Positions 44,372-52,779 of a stretch of 64,000 nucleotides of DNA are shown here, piece by piece. Numbering within the stretch: position 1 is the first letter of the stretch; every line of letters starts with the position of its first letter. The DNA comes from Rhizobium deserti (lineage in GTDB: Bacteria > Pseudomonadota > Alphaproteobacteria > Rhizobiales > Rhizobiaceae). The DNA lies in NCBI RefSeq assembly GCF_004358025.1, contig NZ_SMTL01000005.1:1-64000 (forward strand), written 5' to 3'. The notes under the pieces are model-generated. The model ran no database searches, was not told where the DNA came from, and was given only the letters and a program-made list of their open reading frames with translations. A program made the translations under genes and the position numbers.

Positions 44372-44429
44372 ATTGGTCCTCTTATCAAGACGACCGGGGA
44401 ATTGGCTGCCCCGGTTCTGTGACGCCTGC

Positions 44430-45392
44430 TCAGGCTTGCTTGCGCTTGATGAGCGCCTCGGCGGCATCGGCGATCGCCGACGGCGCCATGCCGAACTCGT
44501 CGAGAAGGAATTCCGCCGAGCCGGTCGGAGCGAAAATTCCAGGCACGCCCAGCCTCTTCATCGGGACCGGGGCATGATCGACCACTACCTCGGCCACCGC
44601 GGAGCCAAGGCCGCCGAAAACCGAGTGTTCTTCCGCCGTGACAATCGCTCCCGTCTCGTTCGCCGCAGCAATGATGGCGGCTTCGTCGATCGGTCTCACT
44701 GTTGCGAGGTTCAGGACCCTTGCATTGATACCGCGTTCGGCAAGGATCTCTGCGGCTTTCATCATTCGATGGGTCAGCGTGCCGTTGGCGATCAGCGTGA
44801 CATCCGAACCCTGCCGAAGAAGATTGGCTTTGCCGAGTTCGAACTTGTGCCCTTCCGGCAGAAGGTCCGGCACGCCGACGCGCGAAAGGCGCAGGAAGCA
44901 AGGACCGCTGTAGCTCGCCGCCCATTCGACGGCGGCCGCAGTTTCAATCCGGTCGCAGGGGGCGATCACCGGCAGGTTGGGCAGCACCCGCATCCAGGCG
45001 AAGTCCTCGATCGAATGATGGGTCGGGCCGAGTTCTCCATAGGCCATGCCGGAAGAAATGCCGACCAGCTTCACATTGGCGTTCGAATAGGCGATGTCGG
45101 CCTTGATCTGCTCGAGCGACCGGCCAGTCAGGAAGGGTGCCGCGCCGCAGACATATGGGAGCCGCCCGCCATTGGCCAGTCCGGCCCCGACGCCGACCAT
45201 GTTCTGTTCCGCAATGCCGACGTTGATCAACCGGTCCGGAAACTTCTCCTTGAAGCCGCCGAGCTTCGAGGACCCGACCGAGTCGTTGCAGACGGCCACG
45301 ATGGTTTCATCCTCTGCCGCCAAGCGCTCCAGCGTCGCGGCAAAAGCGTCGCGGCAATCGTAGAGCTTGGGTGAGTTTACGGGCGCGTTCAT
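44430..45392 (-). CDS. transketolase, C-terminal (pyrimidine-binding) subunit
   Basis: A 320-residue protein equal to the second half of a transketolase. FPDRLINVGIAEQNMVGVGA contains the catalytic Glu that activates ThDP. SSGMAYGELGPTHHSIEDFA, RLSRVGVPDL and VVTAEEHSVFGGLGSAVAEV follow, with the C-terminal domain at the end. It works with the N-terminal subunit encoded directly upstream; the two genes abut without a gap. Split transketolases next to FGGY kinases include apulose-4-phosphate transketolase, which transfers a two-carbon unit and yields dihydroxyacetone phosphate. Confidence 0.88.
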   Translation of the reverse strand: MNAPVNSPKLYDCRDAFAATLERLAAEDETIVAVCNDSVGSSKLGGFKEKFPDRLINVGIAEQNMVGVGAGLANGGRLPYVCGAAPFLTGRSLEQIKADIAYSNANVKLVGISSGMAYGELGPTHHSIEDFAWMRVLPNLPVIAPCDRIETAAAVEWAASYSGPCFLRLSRVGVPDLLPEGHKFELGKANLLRQGSDVTLIANGTLTHRMMKAAEILAERGINARVLNLATVRPIDEAAIIAAANETGAIVTAEEHSVFGGLGSAVAEVVVDHAPVPMKRLGVPGIFAPTGSAEFLLDEFGMAPSAIADAAEALIKRKQA

Positions 45393-46208
45393 CTAGAGAG
45401 CCTCCGACAGTTCTTTGACTGCAATTTCGTATTGTTCCTTGTTGGGAACCTTGTGATGCCAGTCGACCCGGTCCTGCATGAAGGAGATACCGTGGCCCTT
45501 GTTCGTGTGGGCGACGATGCAATGCGGTCGGCCACCTCGGTGTTCGAGAGCCGGCACCACCTCGCCCATATTGTTGCCATCGATTTCCGTGACTTCCCAC
45601 GCGAATGCTTCGAGTTTTGGCCGCAACGGCGCAATGTCGTTGGTATCGGCGAGGGCGGCGCCCTGTTGGAAGCGGTTGTGGTCGATGATCAGGGTCAGGT
45701 TATCGAGCCCGAACTGCGCGGCGGCCATGATGGCCTCCCAGTTCGAGCCTTCCTGCATCTCGCCATCCCCGGTGACCACATAGGTATGGTATCCGGCGCC
45801 GGAGAGCTTCGCTGCCTTCGCCATTCCGACCGCAACGGGCAATCCGTGGCCAAGCGGCCCTGTATTGGTCTCGACGCCAGGAACCTTGTTGCAGTTCGGA
45901 TGACCGTTCAGCCGCGAATGCGGCTTCAGGAATGTCGAGATCTCTTCTTCGGGAATGAAGCCACGCTTCGCCAACGTCACATAGAGCGCACAGGCGGTAT
46001 GACCTTTGGAAAGAACGAAGCGGTCGCGCTCCGGGTTCTTGGGCTGGTCCGGCCAGATGCGCAGCACGCGGAAGTACAGCGCCGTCAGCACGTCGATCAC
46101 CGACATCTCCCCGCCGATGTGACCTGCTCCGGCTTCGTAGACGGCTCGAAGGTCGCGCAGTCGGACCTGGCGAGCCATTCGCTCCAGTTCGCTGATCTCC
46201 ATATTCAC
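45393..46208 (-). CDS. transketolase, N-terminal (ThDP diphosphate-binding) subunit
   Basis: A 271-residue protein corresponding to the first half of a transketolase. AGAGHIGGEMSVIDVLTALY, RDRFVLSKGHTACALYVTLA, VETNTGPLGHGLPVAVGMAK and GDGEMQEGSNWEAIMAAAQF (the GDG-N ThDP/Mg motif, completed by IIDHNRFQQ) are intact. With the adjacent C-terminal subunit it would form a two-chain enzyme. It heads the minus-strand operon transketolase-kinase-SorC and is divergent from transporter B over about 195 bp of AT-rich control region. Confidence 0.9.
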   Translation of the reverse strand: MNMEISELERMARQVRLRDLRAVYEAGAGHIGGEMSVIDVLTALYFRVLRIWPDQPKNPERDRFVLSKGHTACALYVTLAKRGFIPEEEISTFLKPHSRLNGHPNCNKVPGVETNTGPLGHGLPVAVGMAKAAKLSGAGYHTYVVTGDGEMQEGSNWEAIMAAAQFGLDNLTLIIDHNRFQQGAALADTNDIAPLRPKLEAFAWEVTEIDGNNMGEVVPALEHRGGRPHCIVAHTNKGHGISFMQDRVDWHHKVPNKEQYEIAVKELSEAL

Positions 46209-46406
46209 TCTCCTGAATAATTATGCATGTGACGATATTTTTGCAGACGTTCCTGATTAGTCAAGCGAAACTTGCTGAACCCATACTCGGGGAAGATGAT
46301 TTATCGTTGACAGCTGCAGGCGAGCTTGCTAATGAATTTTCCAGCAATAGTGAATAATTATTCTAATTGCCGTGATTGAAATGACGCCTTGACTTAGGGA
46401 GGGTTG
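46209..46406. promoter_or_regulatory. divergent control region with GAATAATTATTC palindromes
   Basis: This AT-rich spacer contains GAATAATTAT at 46215-46224 and a perfect palindrome GAATAATTATTC at 46352-46363, each about 7-45 bases from one of the two divergent starts. A third related string (TGAATTTTATTGAC) precedes the SorC gene. Two copies bracketing a divergent promoter pair suggest operators for the SorC regulator of this locus. Assignment to that protein is inference. Confidence 0.5.
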
Positions 46407-47387
46407 ATGGTGGCGCTCGACATTAACGAACAGAGCGGTCCGTCCGGGGGCTGGCTCAAGAAGCTCAGCGGAGCAACCGGTCCACTCATTGGTCTGCTGG
46501 CCCTTTGCATCTTCCTCAGCATAAGCACTGACGCGTTTCTTTCGCTGCGTAACGGCCTCAACATCCTCGATCAGATCACTGTGCTTGGTATCATGGCGGT
46601 GGGAGTGACCTTCGTCATCCTGATTGGAGGCATCGATCTTTCGGTGGGGTCAGTGCTGGCCCTGTCGATGATGGTTATGGGGTGGACCGCGAATATCGCC
46701 GGGATGCCGATGCCCGTTGCCATCGGCTTTGCGCTCGTTGCCTCCGCTGCAAGCGGCCTTGTCGTTGGACTTCTTGTAACGGTCTTCCGTGTGCCGGCCT
46801 TCATCGCGACACTTGCCATGATGTCGGCTGCGCGCGGCGTGGCGAACATGATCACCGATGGACAGCAGATCGTCGGTTTCCCGGACTGGTTCACGATGCT
46901 GGCGATCGACCGCCACTTCGGCATCCTGACAGCCACTGTTTTCCTGATGCTGGCCGTCGTCCTTGCTGCTTGGATCTTCCTTCATTTTCGCGCCGAGGGC
47001 CGCATGCTCTATGCCGTCGGCGGAAACCCGGAAGTGGCGCGCCTCGCAGGCATCAATACCCAAGTGGTGACGATCGGCGTCTATGTGGTGAGCGCCATTC
47101 TTGCAGGACTGGCCGGCATCGTTCTGGCAGCGCGACTGGACTCGGTCCAGCCTTCGAGCGGCTTCGGCTACGAACTGGATACGATCGCCGCCGTCGTCAT
47201 TGGCGGAACATCCCTGTCTGGCGGCGCCGGTGGCATAGGTGGAACCCTGATCGGCGTGCTGATCATCGGCGTGCTTCGCAACGGCCTGAACCTGCTCAAC
47301 GTGTCGCCATTTCTTCAGCAGGTGATCATCGGCGTCGTCATCGTGCTTGCCGTCGGAGCGGAGACCATTCGCCGCCGCCGAGCCTGA
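46407..47387 (+). CDS. RbsC-like sugar ABC permease (transporter B)
   Basis: A 326-residue permease from ATG 46407 (GGGAGGG upstream; TTG 46404 and GTG 46410 are alternatives). FVILIGGIDLSVGSVLALSM, VPAFIATLAMMSAARGVANM, YAVGGNPEVARLAGINTQVV and AAVVIGGTSLSGGAGGIGGT are CUT2 motifs, with about ten hydrophobic segments. It heads the plus-strand operon of the sugar locus, unusual in placing the permease before the binding protein. It is not very close to the permease of transporter A, so the two systems may take different ligands. Confidence 0.92.
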   Translation: MVALDINEQSGPSGGWLKKLSGATGPLIGLLALCIFLSISTDAFLSLRNGLNILDQITVLGIMAVGVTFVILIGGIDLSVGSVLALSMMVMGWTANIAGMPMPVAIGFALVASAASGLVVGLLVTVFRVPAFIATLAMMSAARGVANMITDGQQIVGFPDWFTMLAIDRHFGILTATVFLMLAVVLAAWIFLHFRAEGRMLYAVGGNPEVARLAGINTQVVTIGVYVVSAILAGLAGIVLAARLDSVQPSSGFGYELDTIAAVVIGGTSLSGGAGGIGGTLIGVLIIGVLRNGLNLLNVSPFLQQVIIGVVIVLAVGAETIRRRRA

Positions 47388-47515
47388 CGAAATTTCGTTC
47401 CGCGCTTGCGGCGAACATCAAGAATTCCCTTCCGAGAGCTTCGGAGCGGATCAATTCCCGGAGGGATGGAGGACATATCCCCGAGGGTTTGGCTAACAAC
47501 AAGGAGGAGAATCCA

Positions 47516-48445
47516 ATGAACATCATGCGTACCATGCTTGCTTCGGCTGCAATGCTCGGCCTTTCTCTCGGTTCGGCCCATGCCGCCGAGCTCAAGAAGG
47601 TCGGCCTCGCGGTCGCTAACCTTCAAGCGAACTTCTTCAACCAGATCAAGCAATCGGTGGAAGCCGAGGCAAAGAAACGCGGCATCGAAGTGATCACTGT
47701 TGACGCCAAGGGCGATGGCCCGACACAGGTCAACCAGATCCAGGATCTTCTGACGCAGAACATCGGCGCCCTCATCTATATTCCGGCCGGTGCTGCTGCC
47801 GCGACCGTGCCGGTCAAGCTTGCTAAGAATGCCGGCGTGCCGGTCGTCAACGTCGACCGTAACGCCGAAGGCGCACCGGGCGATACCTTCCTCGCCACCG
47901 ACTCCGTCGCCTCCGCCAAGAACGTCTGCGATTACATTCTCAAGCAGGCCGGCGGCAAGGGCAAGATGGTGATCATCCACGGACAGAAGGGAACGACTCC
48001 GGAAGTCGACCGTTCGAAGGGCTGCGCCGAAAGCCTCAAGGCCTATCCGGACGTCAAGGTGGTTGCCGAGCAATACTCCAATATCTGGGGCCAGGACGAA
48101 GGCTTCCAGATCATGCAGAACATGCTGCAGGCCAATCCGGACATCTCCATCGTATTTGCTCAGGCTGACGCTCTGGCGCTCGGCGCCGCGCAGGCAATCA
48201 AGGTCGGCAACCCTTCCCAGAAGATCGTTCTGGGCGGTTTCGACGGTGACACCGCAGCGCTTGAAGCCCTCGGCAAGGGCGTCTTCGACGTCACGGCGAC
48301 GCAGCAGACCCAGAAGATGGGCCGCGATGCGGTCGCCAATGCCGTCAAGCTGGCAGCTGGCGAAAAGGTGCCGCCGGTGCAGCTGATGGACGCGACGCTG
48401 ACGACCAAGGACAACGTGGCCGGCTTCATCGCTAACCATCCGTAA
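47516..48445 (+). CDS. RbsB-like periplasmic sugar-binding protein (transporter B)
   Basis: A 309-residue binding protein with AAGGAGGAG ahead of ATG 47516. Signal peptide residues 1-23 end in AHA-A. The mature chain reads KKVGLAVANLQANFFNQIKQ, NIGALIYIPAGAAAATVPVK, VPVVNVDRNAEGAPGDTFLA, IVFAQADALALGAAQAIKVG and IVLGGFDGDTAALEALGKGV, typical for CUT2. It also has a Cys pair (CDYI, KGCAES) that could form a disulfide. The ligand is presumably the sugar handled by the catabolic genes on both sides. Confidence 0.92.
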   Translation: MNIMRTMLASAAMLGLSLGSAHAAELKKVGLAVANLQANFFNQIKQSVEAEAKKRGIEVITVDAKGDGPTQVNQIQDLLTQNIGALIYIPAGAAAATVPVKLAKNAGVPVVNVDRNAEGAPGDTFLATDSVASAKNVCDYILKQAGGKGKMVIIHGQKGTTPEVDRSKGCAESLKAYPDVKVVAEQYSNIWGQDEGFQIMQNMLQANPDISIVFAQADALALGAAQAIKVGNPSQKIVLGGFDGDTAALEALGKGVFDVTATQQTQKMGRDAVANAVKLAAGEKVPPVQLMDATLTTKDNVAGFIANHP

Positions 48446-48475
48446 CCGTCTGCTGAATTCCAAGGGAGGTGTGTC

Positions 48476-49954
48476 GTGACCGAACCCGTTCTGTCGCTAA
48501 GAGGCATTTCGAAACGCTACGGACCACTGCAGGTTCTCAAGAACGTCAGCCTGGACGTTTATCCGGGTGAAGTGGTCGCTCTTCTTGGCGAGAACGGCGC
48601 CGGCAAATCGACGCTCTCCGGCATTATCGCCGGATCGCGCACACCTTCCGAAGGATCGATGACATGGCTGGGGCAGAACTATGCCCCGGCTACTCCAAGA
48701 GAAGCGATCGACAAGGGCGTCGTGCTTATTCACCAGGAACTGCAACTCCTGCCGCAGCTCTCGATTGCTGAAAACGTCTTCATCGGCCGCTGGCCGATGA
48801 AGAACGGCGTGATCGATCGCGGGCAGATGGTTCGCCGTGCCCAGGAGCAGCTCTCGCGGCTGAACCTGCATATTCCCGCCACCCGCAAAGTTGCCGGCCT
48901 CTCGACGGCCAGCCAGCAGCTCATCGAGATTGCCAAGGCCTTGGCGCTCAATGCCAGGCTGCTGATCCTGGACGAGCCGACGGCCGCCCTCGGAGGCACC
49001 GAGACCGAAGCCTTGTTCGAGCAGGTCAGAAAGCTGCGCTCCGAAGGGGTTGGCATTATCTACATTTCCCACCGGATGGACGAGATCAAGCGGATCACCG
49101 ACCGTATCGTGGTTCTTCGTGATGGAGAACGCGTGCAGGAATTCGCCGACAGCGCCACGCCTGTGCGCACCATCGTCGAAAGCATGGTCGGGCGCTCGCT
49201 CGACCGCCTGTTTCCAGCCCTTCCGCAGCCGACCGATCGTCCAGTACTGCAGGTATCTGGACTAACCTCGCCTGAGGGCTCATTCCGGGACATCACGTTC
49301 GAGGTCCATGCAGGCGAGATCCTCGGCATTGCCGGGCTGATCGGCGCCGGACGGACTGAACTCGTCAGGGCGATCTCCGGCGCCGACCCGATTAGTGCCG
49401 GCTCGATCAGGCTAGAGGGCGAGGAGATCAGGCTCCGAAGCCCCAAGGATGCGATCGCCAAGGGTATCGTCATGGTCCCGGAGGATCGCAAGGACCAGGG
49501 CCTCGTGGTTGACCACCGGATCGGCGAGAACATCGTCTACGCCAATCTCGACAAGCTGTCCGGCAAATGGATCACGGCCCGCGCCAAGCAGCGTCTCGCC
49601 CAGAAGGCGGTCGTGAAGTTCGGCGTCAAGGGCCGTGCCGAGCAGCACGCTTCCGACCTTTCCGGTGGAAACCAGCAGAAGGTCGTGATTGCCAAATGGC
49701 TGATGCGTGATCCGAAGGTCGTGGTGCTCGACGAACCGACCCGCGGCATCGACGTCGGCGCTCGTGCCGGCATCTACGACATCATCGTCAACCTCGCCAA
49801 GCAGGGTGTTGCTGTCATCGTCGTCAGTTCGGACCTCGAAGAAGTGCTTGGGGTCTCGAACCGGATCCTCGTGCTTGCCCAGGGCAAGCAGGCAGGAATT
49901 CTCAGCCGTGAGGAGGCGAACGACGTCTCCGTCATGGAACTTGCAACAATCTAG
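48476..49954 (+). CDS. RbsA-like sugar ABC ATPase (transporter B)
   Basis: A 492-residue double ATPase from GTG 48476 (GGGAGGTG upstream). Domain 1 has LLGENGAGKSTLSGIIAG, IHQELQLLPQLSIAENVFIG and LLILDEPTAALGG. Domain 2 has GLIGAGRTELVRAISG, MVPEDRKDQGLVVDHRI, LSGGNQQKVVIAKWLMRD and VVLDEPTRGIDVGARAGI. It completes transporter B with the permease and binding protein just upstream and is followed 22 bp later by an SDR gene in the same operon. Confidence 0.93.
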   Translation: MTEPVLSLRGISKRYGPLQVLKNVSLDVYPGEVVALLGENGAGKSTLSGIIAGSRTPSEGSMTWLGQNYAPATPREAIDKGVVLIHQELQLLPQLSIAENVFIGRWPMKNGVIDRGQMVRRAQEQLSRLNLHIPATRKVAGLSTASQQLIEIAKALALNARLLILDEPTAALGGTETEALFEQVRKLRSEGVGIIYISHRMDEIKRITDRIVVLRDGERVQEFADSATPVRTIVESMVGRSLDRLFPALPQPTDRPVLQVSGLTSPEGSFRDITFEVHAGEILGIAGLIGAGRTELVRAISGADPISAGSIRLEGEEIRLRSPKDAIAKGIVMVPEDRKDQGLVVDHRIGENIVYANLDKLSGKWITARAKQRLAQKAVVKFGVKGRAEQHASDLSGGNQQKVVIAKWLMRDPKVVVLDEPTRGIDVGARAGIYDIIVNLAKQGVAVIVVSSDLEEVLGVSNRILVLAQGKQAGILSREEANDVSVMELATI

Positions 49955-49976
49955 GCAAATTCGGAAAGGAAGAGCG

Positions 49977-50765
49977 GTGTCCGATATCGACTTGAACGCT
50001 CCCAAGCTATTCGACCTCAGCGGCCAGGTTGCCATCGTCACGGGCGCAGGCAGCGGCATCGGCCAGCGCATCGCGATTGGCCTTGCCCAGTGCGGCGCCG
50101 ATGTCGCGCTTCTCGACAGGCGCACTGACGATGGCCTTGCAAATACTGCCAGATGCGTGCAATCGGCCGGCCGGCGATCGATCGAAATCGCCGCCGACGT
50201 GACCAGCAAGAGCTCTCTTGCCGAGGCTGTTGCGCGGACCGAAGCCGAACTGGGTGCTCTTTCGCTTGCGGTCAATGCCGCCGGCATCGCCAATGCGAGC
50301 CCGGCGGAAGACATGGAGGAGGACCAGTACCAGACGCTGATGGACATCAACCTGAAAGGCGTCTTCCTCTCCTGCCAGGCCGAAGCCCGCGCCATGCTGA
50401 AACACGGCCGCGGGGCAATCGTCAACATTGCGTCGATGTCCGGCGTGATCGTCAATCGCGGTCTTAGCCAGGCCCATTACAATGCGTCCAAGGCTGGCGT
50501 GATCCACATGTCGAAGTCGATGGCGATGGAGTGGGTCGATCGGGGCGTCCGCGTCAACACGATCTCGCCGGGATATACGGCAACCCCGATGAACACTCGC
50601 CCGGAAATGATCCACCAGACTAAGCTCTTCGAAGAGCAGACGCCGATGCAGCGCATGGCGACCGTCGACGAGATGGTGGGACCAGCAGTATTCCTGCTTT
50701 CCGGGGCGGCGAGCTTCGTGACCGGTGTCGACCTTCTGGTCGATGGCGGCTTCTGCTGCTGGTGA
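49977..50765 (+). CDS. short-chain dehydrogenase/reductase (SDR) 1
   Basis: A 262-residue classical SDR from GTG 49977 (GGAAAGGAAG upstream). The cofactor motif is VAIVTGAGSGIGQRIAIG with LLDRR after strand 2, where the Asp favours NAD. The active site is NIASMSG with HYNASKAGV (Tyr-x-x-x-Lys). VNTISPGYTATPM and a C-terminal FVTGVDLLVDGGFCCW are standard. In the sugar locus it probably oxidises a polyol or sugar to the ketose that feeds the isomerase/kinase branch. The gene for triosephosphate isomerase begins four bases after its stop. Confidence 0.88.
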   Translation: MSDIDLNAPKLFDLSGQVAIVTGAGSGIGQRIAIGLAQCGADVALLDRRTDDGLANTARCVQSAGRRSIEIAADVTSKSSLAEAVARTEAELGALSLAVNAAGIANASPAEDMEEDQYQTLMDINLKGVFLSCQAEARAMLKHGRGAIVNIASMSGVIVNRGLSQAHYNASKAGVIHMSKSMAMEWVDRGVRVNTISPGYTATPMNTRPEMIHQTKLFEEQTPMQRMATVDEMVGPAVFLLSGAASFVTGVDLLVDGGFCCW

Positions 50766-50769
50766 TCCG

Positions 50770-51507
50770 ATGCGCAAGCTGATCGCAGGCAACTGGAAAA
50801 TGAACGGCCTGGCCTCGTCCCTGGAAGAGATCGAGACACTGAAGGGACTGACGGGCGGTGCGGCATGCGATATTGTCGTCTGCCCGCCCTTCACGCTGAT
50901 CGAAAAGGCCGCGCAACAGGCTCGCGGATCGCATATCGCCATCGGCGCCCAGGATTGCCACACGAAGACCTCCGGCGCTTTCACGAGCGACATTTCCGCT
51001 GCAATGCTTTGTGAGGCAGGGGCACGTTTCGTGATCCTCGGGCACTCCGAACGGCGTGCGGTCTACCACGAAACCAACATGATCGTCGCACGCAAGGCGA
51101 CCGCTGCTCAGGAGGCCGGGCTGGCGAGCATCATCTGCGTCGGCGAGACCCGCGCCGAACGCGACGAGGGGATAGCGCTCGACGTGGTCCGCCGGCAGCT
51201 CCGCGGCTCTCTTCCGATCGCAGCAGCAAGTGCAAATACCGCCATAGCCTATGAGCCGGTCTGGGCAATCGGCACCGGTCTCGTGCCCACCATCGATCAA
51301 ATCGACGAAGTCCACCGGTCTCTCAGGCAGATCCTTGAACAGGAGCTTGGCCAGGAGGGGAGGCTGGTGAGGATCCTCTACGGTGGATCAGTGAAATCTT
51401 CTAACGCCTCGTCCATCTTCGACGTACCCGATGTCAATGGTGCCCTGGTGGGGGGAGCCTCGCTGAAGGCTTCCGATTTCGCCGAAATTATCTCGGCAGC
51501 GGCCTGA
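50770..51507 (+). CDS. tpiA: triosephosphate isomerase, operon copy
   Basis: A 245-residue TIM enzyme that interconverts dihydroxyacetone phosphate and glyceraldehyde 3-phosphate in the cytoplasm. All catalytic residues are visible: Lys10 in AGNWKMNG, His92 in ILGHSERRA and Glu162 in IAYEPVWAIGTG; the phosphate loop is GGSVKSSNA and GALVGGASL. A second, pathway-dedicated copy inside a sugar operon is sensible if the pathway yields dihydroxyacetone phosphate, as the apulose-phosphate transketolase reaction does and as in the rhizobial erythritol locus. Confidence 0.95.
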   Translation: MRKLIAGNWKMNGLASSLEEIETLKGLTGGAACDIVVCPPFTLIEKAAQQARGSHIAIGAQDCHTKTSGAFTSDISAAMLCEAGARFVILGHSERRAVYHETNMIVARKATAAQEAGLASIICVGETRAERDEGIALDVVRRQLRGSLPIAAASANTAIAYEPVWAIGTGLVPTIDQIDEVHRSLRQILEQELGQEGRLVRILYGGSVKSSNASSIFDVPDVNGALVGGASLKASDFAEIISAAA

Positions 51508-51560
51508 CGCTCTTGCGGCGCCGTCGCTGCCATACACCGAAATCGAAAGGAAATTCTCCC

Positions 51561-52343
51561 ATGAGACGCTTTGAAAACAAGACAGTCGTGATCACCGGGG
51601 CCAGTCGCGGCATCGGCGCGGCAATTGCCAAGCGCTTCGCGCGGGAAGGGGCGAACCTCGTCGTTTCCGCCAACGAGGACCTCGTCCATTCGGTGGCCGA
51701 GCAGATCAAGGTGGACGCAGGCAAAGCAATCTCCTTCGTCGGCGACGTCACCGACAAGGTCAGCGTCAAGGCGCTTTACGACGCCGCCGAGGAGGCATTC
51801 GGGGCGGTCGATGTATCGATCCAGAATGCCGGTGTCATTACCATTTCACGTATCGAGGACATGACCGAGGACGAATGGGACAAGGTCATGGCGGTGAACA
51901 CCAAGGGCGTGTTCCTCTGCGCCCAGGAAGCGATTGCACGGATCCGCAAGCATGGCCGCGGCGGCCGCATCATCAATACCGCCTCCGGTCAGGCGCGCGA
52001 CGGCTTCATCTACACGCCTCATTATGCCGCATCCAAGATGGGCGTCGTCGGCATCACTCAGAGCCTAGCCAAGGAAGTCGCCACAGATGGCATCACGGTC
52101 AACGCCTTCTGCCCCGGCATCATCGAAACGGACATGTGGGCCTATAACGACCAGGCCTGGGGGAAGCTTCTCGGCACTTACGCACCCGGGGAGCTGATGA
52201 AGGAATGGGTTGAAGGCATTCCGATGAAACGGGCCGGCTCGGGCGAGGACGTCGCAGGCCTCGTCACTTTCCTTGCCAGCGAGGACGCCGCCTATATCAC
52301 GGGCCAGACAATCAATGTCGACGGCGGGCTGATCATGTCCTGA
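51561..52343 (+). CDS. short-chain dehydrogenase/reductase (SDR) 2, polyol-dehydrogenase-like
   Basis: A 260-residue classical SDR from ATG 51561 (GAAAGGAAA upstream). VVITGASRGIGAAIAKRFAR is the dinucleotide motif; NAGVITI, IINTASGQARDG and HYAASKMGVVGITQSLAKEV (Tyr-x-x-x-Lys) form the active site, and FCPGIIETDMW with ITGQTINVDGGLIMS ends the chain. The pattern resembles sorbitol/acetoin-type dehydrogenases. It is the last gene of the plus-strand sugar operon; two SDRs may oxidise two alditol substrates or perform two steps on one. Confidence 0.88.
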   Translation: MRRFENKTVVITGASRGIGAAIAKRFAREGANLVVSANEDLVHSVAEQIKVDAGKAISFVGDVTDKVSVKALYDAAEEAFGAVDVSIQNAGVITISRIEDMTEDEWDKVMAVNTKGVFLCAQEAIARIRKHGRGGRIINTASGQARDGFIYTPHYAASKMGVVGITQSLAKEVATDGITVNAFCPGIIETDMWAYNDQAWGKLLGTYAPGELMKEWVEGIPMKRAGSGEDVAGLVTFLASEDAAYITGQTINVDGGLIMS

Positions 52344-52527
52344 CGATCAGGGATGCTAGTTCGCCTGCCGGGCGCCATTCGGCGGCGGGACAAGGTGCTG
52401 CGGCTCTTGCGCGTTCGGCGTCATCACGCTGACCAAATGGGAAAATCCTTGTAAGTCGTCGGAAGTGAACAGCTTGTTTGAAATTAAACGCTTGCGTTTA
52501 AACGGCCAGTTTCATTAACTCCGTATT
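52344..52527. other. spacer between the sugar operon and the riboswitch
   Basis: No gene is seen. A GC-rich inverted repeat follows the SDR stop but is imperfect. At 52484-52501 an 18-base palindrome TTAAACGC-TT-GCGTTTAA lies just upstream of the FMN riboswitch, at a position where it could overlap the ribB promoter or be an operator; no matching regulator is known to me. Confidence 0.4.
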
Positions 52528-52664
52528 GTTCTCAGGGCGGGGTGAAACTCCCCACCGGCGGTATCGGGATTGTCCCGGAGCCCGCGAGCGCTTCCGTCAA
52601 AGCGGAAGGTCAGCAGATCCGGTGGGAAGCCGGAGCCGACGGTCACAGTCCGGATGGAAGAGGG
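52528..52664 (+). promoter_or_regulatory. FMN riboswitch (RFN element)
   Basis: The sequence follows the RFN consensus in order: TTCTCAGGGCGGGGTGAAA then CTCCCCACCGGCGGTA, AGCCCGCGAGCG, a variable hairpin (CGCTTCCGTCAAAGCGGAAG), GGTCAGCAGATCCGGTG, AAGCCGGAGCCGACGGTCA and CAGTCCGGATGGAAGAG. It lies in the leader of ribB, about 115 bases before its start. FMN binding to the aptamer would lower expression when flavin is plentiful. The sequence between aptamer and ATG contains GC-rich inverted repeats that could serve as terminator or anti-RBS; which one acts is not resolved. Confidence 0.95.
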
Positions 52665-52779
52665 CAGGTCAGAACGTCTCCGCCAGGGGGCGCGTCCGGC
52701 TTGTTCGCCCAAGGGATAAATGGCGGCTCGAAAGGCCGCAGTTTGCCGCTAACGCGGGTAACCCTTGAAAGGCGTTGAA

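Noticed and set aside
43115-44422. 435-codon plus-strand frame opposite the FGGY kinase
   Set aside because: The kinase on the minus strand is unambiguous; the plus reading has no domain.
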